This document shows, piece by piece, positions 7,653 to 15,600 of a stretch of 24,546 nucleotides of DNA. A model generated the notes under the pieces. It worked only from the letters and a program-made list of their open reading frames with translations. It had not been told where the DNA came from and made no database searches. How positions within the stretch are numbered: the first letter of the stretch is position 1; the number at the start of each line of letters is the position of its first letter. Source of the DNA: an uncultured Acidimicrobiales bacterium (GTDB taxonomy: Bacteria > Actinomycetota > Acidimicrobiia > Acidimicrobiales > Iamiaceae); NCBI GenBank assembly GCA_937926025.1, contig CALANQ010000299.1:1-24546 (forward strand), read 5' to 3'. The position numbers and the translations under genes were made by a program.

Positions 7653-8842
7653 CGGGCCACCCGGCGGTACACGTCGACGATGGCGTCGGTGCCGTCGAGC
7701 TGCGCGGCCCGGGCTCGGCCCCGACCCGCCAGCTCGACCCGACGGCCGGGATCCGCCAGCAGCTCGGTCACGGCGTCGCGGAGGCTGGCGGCGTCGCCGG
7801 GCGGCACCAGCACGCCGGCTGCGCCGTGGGCCAGCACCTCTGGCAGCCCTCCGGTCGCGCTGGCGATCACCGGGGTGCCCACCGACATGGCCTCCACGGC
7901 CACCAGACCGAACGGCTCCGGGAAGATCGACGGGACGACCACGATCGACGCCGCCGCCATCGTCGCCAGGACCTCGGCGGGCGACGCGTCGCGCCGGACG
8001 ACGGCCGATGGCGGCAGCGCGGGCGGATGGGACTCCGGGCGCGACAGCACGGCCACCAGGGGCGCCGGCGCAGGATCCGCCCACGCCTCGGTCAGCGTGG
8101 CGATGCCCTTGTGCCGGGACTGCGCACCGGCGTAGGCCACGAACGGGGCGCGGGGCAGGCCGTCGACCACGGTGGTCGCGCCGGTCGCTCCGGCCGCGGG
8201 CGGGACGACGGGAGCGAGCCAGGGCGACGCCACCTCGCAGGGAACCCCAGCGGCTTCGGCGGCGGCCGCCACCGCCTCGCTGTTGGCGACGAACGCGTCC
8301 ACCCGGGACCACCAGCGCGCCGACCGCCGCAGGCCCGCCACCACCAGCTCGCCGCGGACGCGGCCGTAGGCGGCACCGGCGCACGACCGGCAGGCCTCGG
8401 GCTCGGGGCCGGCGCACGGCGACCCATCGGGGAGGAGGCGGGACCGGCGAGCGCAGTCCAGCCCGTAGTCGTGCAGGCTGACCACCACCGGGAGGTCCCG
8501 GCGCCACGCGGCCCGCACCGCGGAGTGGGCGATCCAGCCGTGGGCGTGGACCACGTCGATCCGCTCGGAGGCGCACAGCGCCACCAGCTGGCGGACCACG
8601 CCGGGGTCGGCGGCGGGCGGGTGGAAGTGCTGCTCGGGCCGGGCGTGGCGGCGGATCGCCACCTCGGCCCAACCGCCGAGCCGGCGCACGTGAGGCGGGT
8701 CCACCTCATGGAGCTGCGGCGAGGTGGTGGCCACCACCACGTGGTGGCCCCGGGCGGTGAGCGCGGCCTCGAGCTGCTCGACGTGGCGCTCGGTCCCGCC
8801 GATCGAGGGGCGGTAGAGCTCGGTGGCCAGGAGGATGCGCAC
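7616..8842 (-). CDS. GT4 family glycosyltransferase with Cys cluster
   Basis: This 408-residue GT-B glycosyltransferase starts with the classic N-terminal strand RILLATELYRPSIGGTERHV, with a Gly-Gly acceptor-side loop. The donor domain has GAQSRHKG (about 239-246) and an intact E-x7-E motif, EPFGLVAVE (Glu309 and Glu317), typical of retaining GT4 enzymes. Cys130, Cys143, Cys151 and Cys154 form a C-x12-C-x7-C-x2-C pattern in the N-terminal domain, which may bind a metal or stabilise a loop. The frame is open further upstream, but the GTG at 8842 places the start just before the conserved first strand and 11 bp after the upstream gene's stop. It is the last gene of the minus-strand flippase and glycosyltransferase run. 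Confidence 0.88.
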   Translation of the reverse strand: MRILLATELYRPSIGGTERHVEQLEAALTARGHHVVVATTSPQLHEVDPPHVRRLGGWAEVAIRRHARPEQHFHPPAADPGVVRQLVALCASERIDVVHAHGWIAHSAVRAAWRRDLPVVVSLHDYGLDCARRSRLLPDGSPCAGPEPEACRSCAGAAYGRVRGELVVAGLRRSARWWSRVDAFVANSEAVAAAAEAAGVPCEVASPWLAPVVPPAAGATGATTVVDGLPRAPFVAYAGAQSRHKGIATLTEAWADPAPAPLVAVLSRPESHPPALPPSAVVRRDASPAEVLATMAAASIVVVPSIFPEPFGLVAVEAMSVGTPVIASATGGLPEVLAHGAAGVLVPPGDAASLRDAVTELLADPGRRVELAGRGRARAAQLDGTDAIVDVYRRVARQPQASPASLRI

Positions 8843-8853
8843 GGCCGGCCGCC

Positions 8854-9948
8854 TCAGGCCGACGCCGGGAGCGGCGGGGGCCGCAGGCCGACCCGGGCGA
8901 TGGCGCTGGTGTACGCCGCGATCGACGCTGTCCCCACCGCCTCGGGCGACGCGTGGGCCTGGGCCCACGCCCGGCCGGCGGCGCCCAGGTCGGTCCGGGC
9001 CTCGTCGTCGCGGAGCAGCGCTGCCAGGGCCCGGCTCCGGGCCGACGCATCGGTCCGCTGGACGAAGACCGGTGCGTCGGCCCCGAGCGTGGCGGCGACC
9101 TCGGGGGAGACGACGCAGGGGACGCCGAGGGCCAGCGCCTCCAGGAGGGCCACCGACAGGCCCTCCCAGCGCGACAGCAGGATGAACGCCTCGCTGCGGC
9201 GGAGGGCGTCGGCCTTGGCCGGGCCCTGCACCGGGTCGAGCAGCTGCAGGTTCGCCGGCTTCTCGGCCAGCAGCCGCTCCAGGCGGTCCGGTTCGTTGCC
9301 GCAGCGGGCGCCGTGCACGGCGAAGGTCGTGTCGGGGAGCTGCTTGGCCACCGTGCTCAACCGGTCCAGCCCCTTGTGGCGCACGTCGAAGCGGCCGAGC
9401 GACACCACCGGCGCGCCGTCGGTCGGCGGGGTCCATGCCGGCGCCCCCAGCAGCAACGGGTCGGCCACGTTGGCCAGCACCTTGATCGGCGGTGGGTCCG
9501 GGTGCCAGCGGCGCAGCTCCTCGGCCTCCACCGGGGTGCTGGCCAGCAGGGCCTGCGCCCCGCCCACCACCCGGTGCTCCACCAGGCGCCCGTAGGCGGC
9601 CTTGCGCACGCGGTAGCGCCCGAGGTTCTGCGGCGACGTCGCCCCGTGGGTGGACACCACGTAGGGCACGTCCCGCAGGATCCGGCGCAGCGTCAGGTGC
9701 GGCGGGCGGAACAGCTCGTGGAGGTGGACGATGTCAGGCGGCGAAGTCGTCGCCCGGTCCAGGGCGGTCGAACGCAGGTGCCGGGCCGACCCGCGGGTCG
9801 GGGACCGCCGCGGGTCGTCGTCGGTGCCGTGCAGCACCTCCACCTCGTGGCCCATGGCCCGCTGGGCGTCGGCGAGGTGGTGCATGAGCTGCACCACGCC
9901 GTTCACCGGGCCGAGACGGGGCGACGCGTAGACGTGCCAGATCCGCAT
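8854..9948 (-). CDS. GT4 family glycosyltransferase
   Basis: This 364-residue GT-B glycosyltransferase probably adds a sugar to the same glycan as its neighbours. The N-terminal RIWHVYASPRLGPVNGVVQLM contains the Gly-rich acceptor loop, and DIVHLHELF is a typical second strand. The donor domain has SLGRFDVRHKGLDRL (about 183-197) and an E-x7-E motif, EGLSVALLE (Glu262 and Glu270). The ATG at 9948 has a good GAGGAG ribosome site about 8 bases upstream. That site lies inside the flippase frame, so the first 215 bases of this gene are also covered by the flippase frame. It is followed after 11 bp by the second GT4 gene. Confidence 0.88.
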   Translation of the reverse strand: MRIWHVYASPRLGPVNGVVQLMHHLADAQRAMGHEVEVLHGTDDDPRRSPTRGSARHLRSTALDRATTSPPDIVHLHELFRPPHLTLRRILRDVPYVVSTHGATSPQNLGRYRVRKAAYGRLVEHRVVGGAQALLASTPVEAEELRRWHPDPPPIKVLANVADPLLLGAPAWTPPTDGAPVVSLGRFDVRHKGLDRLSTVAKQLPDTTFAVHGARCGNEPDRLERLLAEKPANLQLLDPVQGPAKADALRRSEAFILLSRWEGLSVALLEALALGVPCVVSPEVAATLGADAPVFVQRTDASARSRALAALLRDDEARTDLGAAGRAWAQAHASPEAVGTASIAAYTSAIARVGLRPPPLPASA

Positions 9949-11221
9949 GGTGGGTGCTCCTCGATCGGACGAGCCGGATGGACAGGAGGGCGACGGCGAC
10001 CCCGGCGACCTCGCCGAGCAGCCAGCCGGTGGCGGCGCCCGACGCGCCCCAGCTGGCCACCAGGGCGGCCGCCGAGGCCAGCGTCACCGCCAGGATCGTG
10101 CCGTTGATGGCGATGGCGCTCCGGAACCGCTCGCCGATGCGCAGCCGGGCGATCTCGATGTTGCTCAGGGCGTCGGCGATCAGGCCCAGGGCCAGGATCC
10201 GCAGCGCCGTCGTGCCGGTGACCACGTACTCGGGGCCGATGAGCCCCAGCAGCTGCGGCGCCAGCGCGGCGACGACGACCGACGCCGGGACCACGATGGC
10301 GAGCAGCCGGCGCCGGGTGCCGTCGGCGTCGTCGCCGGACCGGTCGGCGCTGCCGGCCGCGAACAGCCCGGTGGCCACCGCCGGGGAGAGCAGGCCCACC
10401 GTCGAGGCGATCTGCCACGCGGCGCCGAAGGCGGCGGCCTGGACCGGCCGGCCGGCCACGGCCAGCACGACGGGGAGCGCCATCGGCGGCGTCTGACCGA
10501 GGACGTTCACCCCGTAGTGGGTGGCCATGCCGCGCCGGGCCAGCGGCGCCCAGGTGGCCTCGACGACCCGACGGTGGACGGACAGCTGGTGGTGGCTCCA
10601 CAGGAGCACGGCCTCCGCCGCGGTGCCGATGGCGATGGCCGCCGCCCACCCGACCACCAGGGCGGTGCCGGTGCGCCAGCCGATGACCAGGCCGAGCCCG
10701 ATGAGGAGGAGTCGCACGGTCCCGCCCACCGCCGCTCGGATCACCGTGAGCCGGGGCTGGGCGCCGGCCACCGCGACGTGGTCCAGCCCCCCCCCGGCGC
10801 TCCAGCCGGCGCCGCCCACCGCGAGGGCGGCCACGATCACCGGGCGCCCGGCGGCCGCCGCCAGCCCTCCGCCGATCAGGCGCAGGGCCACGGCCACGGC
10901 CAGGCCGACCAGGGCACCCACCGCGGTGGCGGTGACCGCCGCGGTGCCGGCGATGGCGGCCCGCTCCGCCCGGCGGGCCTTCGGCAGCAGCCCGACCAGC
11001 AGCGAGCCGAGGCCGAGGTTGCCGACCAGGCCGGCCCACGTGAGCGCACCCACCAGGGCGAGGGCCGTGCCCACCGCCGCGGCCGGGTGGGTGCGGGCGG
11101 CCACGAACCAGGCCAGCACCCCGAGGCCACCGGACAGCGCCTGGGCCACGAACAGCGCCCGGCCCGTGCGCCAGACCGAGGGCGCGGGGGTGCGGGGAGG
11201 GGGCGGCGAGGTCGTGGGCAT
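9734..11221 (-). CDS. Polysaccharide flippase-like membrane protein (MOP superfamily)
   Basis: The frame encodes 495 residues. The first roughly 420 form a polytopic membrane protein with about twelve hydrophobic segments, matching Wzx/MATE-type flippases that move lipid-linked glycans across the membrane. An N-terminal Pro-rich cytoplasmic tail precedes the first helix (GRALFVAQALSGGLGVLAWF). The last credible membrane segment ends at LLSIRLVRSR near position 9960. Beyond that the frame reads out of phase through the start of the downstream GT4 gene and gives an Arg/Pro/Gly-rich tail unlike a natural domain. A single C-to-T change in the CGA codon (complement of 9965-9967) would make TGA 16 bp before the GT4 ATG, so a lost stop is plausible. 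The chosen start is ATG at 11221; a GTG two codons upstream is possible. Confidence 0.8.
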   Translation of the reverse strand: MPTTSPPPPRTPAPSVWRTGRALFVAQALSGGLGVLAWFVAARTHPAAAVGTALALVGALTWAGLVGNLGLGSLLVGLLPKARRAERAAIAGTAAVTATAVGALVGLAVAVALRLIGGGLAAAAGRPVIVAALAVGGAGWSAGGGLDHVAVAGAQPRLTVIRAAVGGTVRLLLIGLGLVIGWRTGTALVVGWAAAIAIGTAAEAVLLWSHHQLSVHRRVVEATWAPLARRGMATHYGVNVLGQTPPMALPVVLAVAGRPVQAAAFGAAWQIASTVGLLSPAVATGLFAAGSADRSGDDADGTRRRLLAIVVPASVVVAALAPQLLGLIGPEYVVTGTTALRILALGLIADALSNIEIARLRIGERFRSAIAINGTILAVTLASAAALVASWGASGAATGWLLGEVAGVAVALLSIRLVRSRSTHHADLARLRVAPSRPGERRGAAHAPPRRRPAGHGPRGGGAARHRRRPAAVPDPRVGPAPAFDRPGPGDDFAA

Positions 11222-11262
11222 GGGCACGGTGGTCCTGGCTGCCAGTGGACCACCGGGGCCTG

Positions 11263-11280
11263 ACCGCCACGTGTGGCGGT
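11263..11280. promoter_or_regulatory. 18-bp hyphenated palindrome, candidate operator
   Basis: ACCGCCAC and GTGGCGGT form perfect 8-base arms around a 2-base GT centre. The site lies in the 127 bp spacer between the divergent flippase and epoxide hydrolase-like genes, 42 bases before the flippase start and about 70 bases before the other start. Size and symmetry suit a dimeric repressor. No known consensus is matched and no copy elsewhere in the window was noticed. Confidence 0.35.
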
Positions 11281-11336
11281 GCTGAACCCCGCACGACCAG
11301 CGGCTGAACATCTGACCGTGGCCGTCCGGCCGGCCG

Positions 11337-11342
11337 TAGCAT
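11337..11342 (+). promoter_or_regulatory. Candidate -10 element of a leaderless promoter
   Basis: TAGCAT fits the actinobacterial -10 consensus TAnnnT. It ends exactly 6 bases before the ATG at 11349, so the expected transcription start would fall on or next to the A of the start codon. No Shine-Dalgarno-like sequence lies in between, which supports leaderless translation. A weak -35-like CTGACC is at 11312-11317, with a rather long spacer. Confidence 0.45.
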
Positions 11343-11348
11343 CGGGCC

Positions 11349-11840
11349 ATGCCGCACGGACTGCTCCCGATCGCCGCCGCCGACGCTGCACCGGACCTCA
11401 CGGATCCGCAGGCCGTGGTGGAGGCCTTCCTCGCCGCCCTCGCCGCGTCGGACCTCGACGCCGCCCTCGAGCTGGTGGCCGACGACCTGGAGTACGTGAA
11501 CGTCGGGTTGCCCGCCATCCACGGCCGGGAGCGGCTGGCCCGGGCGTTCGCGGTGATGGAGCGGCCCACCATCGGGTTCGAGGCCTACCTCCACGCCATC
11601 TCGGCCGACGGGCCCGTGGTGCTCACCGAGCGCACCGACGTCATCGTGTGGGGTCGGTTCCGAGCCCAGTTCTGGGTGTGCGGCCGCTTCGACGTGCACG
11701 ACGGGAAGATCACGCTGTGGCGCGACGCCTTCGACTTCGTCGACCTCCTTCGGGGCAACCTCCGGGCGCTGGCCGCCATCGCCGTCCCGTCGCTGAAGCC
11801 CGAGCCTCCGGCCGGACGCGACACCGCGCCCGGCCGCTGA
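11349..11840 (+). CDS. Limonene-1,2-epoxide hydrolase family protein (EphG-like)
   Basis: This 163-residue protein is an alpha+beta-barrel (SnoaL/NTF2-like) enzyme of the limonene-1,2-epoxide hydrolase family, which adds water to an epoxide in one step. All expected active-site positions are present. Tyr49 and Asn51 in EYVN hold the water, and Arg95, Asp97 (ERTD) and Asp126 (WRDAFD) form the Asp-Arg-Asp set. The spacing agrees closely with Rhodococcus limonene epoxide hydrolase (Tyr53, Asn55, Arg99, Asp101, Asp132). The C-terminal run VPSLKPEPP is also typical of mycobacterial EphG-type proteins. The natural substrate is unknown. The glutamine amidotransferase-like gene starts 7 bp downstream, so the two are probably co-transcribed from the leaderless promoter just upstream. 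Confidence 0.85.
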   Translation: MPHGLLPIAAADAAPDLTDPQAVVEAFLAALAASDLDAALELVADDLEYVNVGLPAIHGRERLARAFAVMERPTIGFEAYLHAISADGPVVLTERTDVIVWGRFRAQFWVCGRFDVHDGKITLWRDAFDFVDLLRGNLRALAAIAVPSLKPEPPAGRDTAPGR

Positions 11841-11847
11841 CCGCCCC

Positions 11848-12543
11848 GTGATCCCGCAGATCGGTGTGACCTGCTCGGCGGGCATGGGGCAGACCCAGCC
11901 CATCGAGAAGGTGGGCCGCTGCTACCTCGACGGCGTGGTGGCCGCCGGTGGGCTTCCCACCGTGCTGCCCAGCCTCGATCCGGCCCGGGCCGCCCAGGTG
12001 GTCGACGGCCTCGATGGGCTGCTGCTCACCGGTGGCGGCGACGTCGATCCCGCCCGCTACGGCGCCGAGACGGAGCCGGCGTGCGGCGAGACCGATGCGC
12101 CCCGCGACGCGTGGGAGCTGGCGCTCATCGCGGCGGCGCGGGCGGCCGGCACGCCCGTGCTGGGCATCTGCCGCGGCATCCAGATCCTGAACGTGGCGTT
12201 CGGCGGCACCCTCGTCCAGGACCTCCCTTCCCGAGGTCTCGACGGCCACGACCAGATCGAGCAGGCCGGCGCCGAGGTGCACCGCGCCACCATCACCCCG
12301 GGCTCGCTGCTGCACCGGGTCGTGGGCACCGGCTCCCTGGGGATCAACACGCTGCACCACCAGGCCGTCGACCGGGTGGGCGACGGCCTGGTGGTCACGG
12401 CGTCCGCCGACGATGGCGTGGTCGAGGGGCTCGAGGCCACCGCCGACGCGGTGCTCGCGGTGCAGTGGCACCCCGAGCTCCTGCTCGACCGCCCACCGCA
12501 CCAGGCGGTGTTCGACTGGCTGGTGCGGTCTGCGGGTCGCTGA
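11848..12543 (+). CDS. Gamma-glutamyl-GABA hydrolase family protein (class I amidotransferase fold)
   Basis: This 231-residue protein belongs to the peptidase C26 / PuuD-type family, which hydrolyses gamma-glutamyl amides such as gamma-glutamyl-GABA. The nucleophile elbow is GICRGIQ (Cys108), and the catalytic His and Glu are in QWHPE (His208, Glu210). The segment LLTGGGDVDPARYG (about 59-72) is diagnostic for this family. The full length and intact triad point to an active soluble enzyme. The start is GTG, 7 bp after the epoxide hydrolase-like gene. No other putrescine-pathway gene is nearby, so the physiological substrate is uncertain. The SARP gene converges on it with a 59 bp gap in which I see no convincing terminator. 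Confidence 0.88.
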   Translation: MIPQIGVTCSAGMGQTQPIEKVGRCYLDGVVAAGGLPTVLPSLDPARAAQVVDGLDGLLLTGGGDVDPARYGAETEPACGETDAPRDAWELALIAAARAAGTPVLGICRGIQILNVAFGGTLVQDLPSRGLDGHDQIEQAGAEVHRATITPGSLLHRVVGTGSLGINTLHHQAVDRVGDGLVVTASADDGVVEGLEATADAVLAVQWHPELLLDRPPHQAVFDWLVRSAGR

Positions 12544-12602
12544 CTACCGGGTCTGGGCGGCGTCGGCCCGGGGCCCACATCTTGCAGCGGCCGGACATGG
12601 GG

Positions 12603-15600
12603 TCAGCGTGCGGTCCGGAGCGGGTCCGCCGTGATGCGGTCGAGGGCGAGGCGGGCACCCACCTGCTCCGCCGACCGCTCGGCCTGGTCGAACCAGCGGG
12701 CGGCCGCCGCCGGGTCCCCGGCCAGCGCGGCGAGCCGCCCGAGCTGGTGGCTCACCGGACCCCAGTAGGCGCCGCCGCCGCCGTAGCAGTTGAGGACGGC
12801 CTGGAGCTCCGACGACGGGAGCAGCAGGTCCGTGAGGATCGCGGCGGACCCGCGGTCGCCGAGCTGGGCGGCCGCATCGGCCAGCACCACCAGGGTGAGG
12901 AGCCGGTTGGTGTCCTCGGGGATGCCGGTGAAGCCGGCGTCGCGGAAGTGGCCGAAGGAGCGTGCGGCCAGGTCGGCGTCTCCGGCCTCGGCCGCGCACA
13001 GGGCCAGCACCGCCCGGTAGCAGGGGATGTGCGGGGAGTCGTCGGCGGCCTCGGCCAGCAGGTCCAGCACCTCCCCGGCGCGGCCCTGGTACAGCCGGAT
13101 GTCCACCAGGTTCACGCCCAGGCACGCCGCCGCGCCCGGCTCGTCGCCGCCGAGGGCCAGCGCCTCGAACGCCAGCGCCTCGGCCCGGTCGAGGTCGCCG
13201 TCCACCAGCGCCCCCAGCCCGCGCCACGCCGCCGTCGCCCACCGCCAGTACGGGTGCTCGGACCGGTCGGCCAGCGCCTCCGCATCGTCGAGCGAGACGG
13301 TCGACTCGTCCCGGCGGCCGCAGAGCAGGAGGTCCTCGTGGCGGTAGGTGAGGGCGGCCAGGGTGGCGTCGACGCTGCGGCCCGACGGCGCGATGGCCAG
13401 CATCTGGTCCACGTCGGACAACCGGTCGCCGATCTGGGCCGGGTCCAGCCGGTCGAGGCGGGCGATCAGCAGGGCCCTCGCGGTCAGGTGGGTGTCGGGC
13501 GGGTCCAGGTCTCGGGCCAGGGCGACCGCCCGCTGGGCCAGCGCGCTGCGCTCCTCGACCGGTGCGGTGAGGGCCAGGGCCTGGGCGAGCTCGCCGGCCA
13601 GGTGGCACGCCAGGGCGTCACGGCGGACCCGCTCGGTGCGGACCTCCGCCGCGGCTCCCGGCGCCCGGTCCAGGGGGTCGCGCTGGTCCAGCGCCTCGAT
13701 GCCGTCGAGGGCCTCCCGCAGCAGCGCCGCCTGCTCCAGGTCGGTGAGGCGCTGGGTGGCGCCGCGACCGGCCCGGCCCACCAGCACCAGCACCGCCTCG
13801 GCGAGCTCCAGCGGCAGCCGGTGCGCCCGGGTCAGCGCCAGGACCTCGTCGATCAGCCGCTCGGCCTCGGCCCGGCGCCGCTGGAGGTGGGCGGCGCGAG
13901 CCAGGCCGGTCAGGGCACCGGCCCGGATCGCGGGGTCGTCGGGGGCGACGGTGGCGGCGCTCCCGTAGAGCCCCTCTGCCAGCGCCCACGCGCCCGAGTC
14001 CAGCGCCTCCCGCCCGGCCAGCAGCAGCTCGCGCCCGGCGTCGGGGGCGTGGTCGGGCCCGGCCTCCGTCAGGTGGTGGGCGATCTCGGCGTGGCGGCCG
14101 GGCGCCGGGCCGCTGGTGGCCAGCGCCTCGGCCACCGCCAGGTGCATCCGGGCCCGGCGGGTCGGGCTGATCCGCTCGTAGATGGCGTCGCGGGTGATCA
14201 GGTGGGGGAAGGCGAACACGTCGATGCGGCCGGTCTCCACCAGGAACCCGTCCTCCACCAGCAGGTCGAGCTGGTCCAGCGCCTCGTCGGGGTCGACGTG
14301 CGCGCAGCGGGCCAGCGTCGTGAGGGCCAGCTCCTCGCCGATCACGGCCGCCAGGTCCAGCCGGGCCCGCACCGGCTTGGCCAGCGCGTCGGCCCGGTGG
14401 CCGATCCAGGTGCGGACCGCGTCGGGGACGGTGCCGGGGTCGAGCACGTCGCCGGCCCGGCGGGGCGCGAGGGCCAGCTCGGACACGAAGAACGGGTGGC
14501 CGCCGGTGCGCCGGTGCAGCTCGCCGGCCCGCTCGGCCGCCGTCGCCCCGTCGTCGAACAGCGGCTCCAGGTCCACCGGGTCGAGGGCCTTCAGGTGGAG
14601 CTGGGTGGTGGGCAGGGAGCGCTGGACCCGCGACAGCACGGCGTGCACCGGTGCCGGGAGGTTGCGGCTGGTGGCCACGATGAGCAGCGGTCCGACCAGC
14701 CCCGCGATGGTCTGCTCCAGGGCGGCGGTCACGTCATCGCTGGCCCACTGGAGGTCGTCGACGACCAGCACCGACGGACGGCTGGCCAGCTGGCGGACGC
14801 CCACATCGATGGCCCGCAGGGCGTCGGCGCGGGCGAGGGCCGGTCCCGTCGGCACCGGGTCCTCGCTGAGCGGCAGCTCGCTGGCCGGTGCGACCGCGGA
14901 CACCAGCGGCTCGAACGGCAGCGCCGGTCCGGGGAAGCAGCGCGCCCACCGGACGTCGGCGCCCTCGCGGCGCGCGACGGCCCCCAGCTCGTCGGCCAGC
15001 CGGGTCTTGCCGATGCCGGACTTCCCGTGGATCACCACCAGCCGGGGCCGGGCCTCGTCGACCACCGCCCGCCAGGTGGCGGTCAGCTGGTCCATCTCGC
15101 CCTGCCGCCCGAGGAAGATCCGCGCTGACCCGTCGGTCGGTGCCGCCGGGACCGGCGGCGCGGGTTCACTGAGCGACGGGCGAGTGCCGCCCACCATCGA
15201 GGCCACGGCCTGCGACGGCCCGATGCCCAGCTCGTCGGCCAGCAGCTCGGCCAGACGGCGGTAGGCGTCGAGCGCATCGCCCCGGCGGCCGTCGTCGAGG
15301 AGGGCCCCGATCAGCTGCTCGTGCACGCCCTCGTCGATGGGGTTGCGGTGGATCCAGGAGGCGGCCGCCTCGCTGGCCAGGTCGGGCCGCTCCGCAGCCC
15401 GCAGCGCCTCGATGCGGACCAGTACGGCGCGCCGGGCGACCTGGGCCACCCGGTGCTGCTGGGAGCGGACCCAGTCCCCGTCGCCCGACGGCAGGAACGG
15501 CTGCTGGAGGCGCTCGATCCACGGTGTCACCAGGGCGAGGGCCCGTTCCGGATCGTCCCCGTCGAGCGCGGCCTCACCGGCCCGGACGTCGTCTTCGGCC

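Noticed and set aside
10787..10795. Run of nine C in the flippase gene as a slippage or frameshift site
   Set aside because: The membrane-protein reading frame is continuous before and after it, with the run encoding three Gly. There is no sign of a phase change.
12081..15128. Long plus-strand open frame of about 1015 codons antisense to the SARP gene
   Set aside because: It is an antisense shadow in very GC-rich DNA. The translation is rich in Gly, Arg, Gln and Val with no domain, while the minus strand encodes a clear multi-domain regulator.
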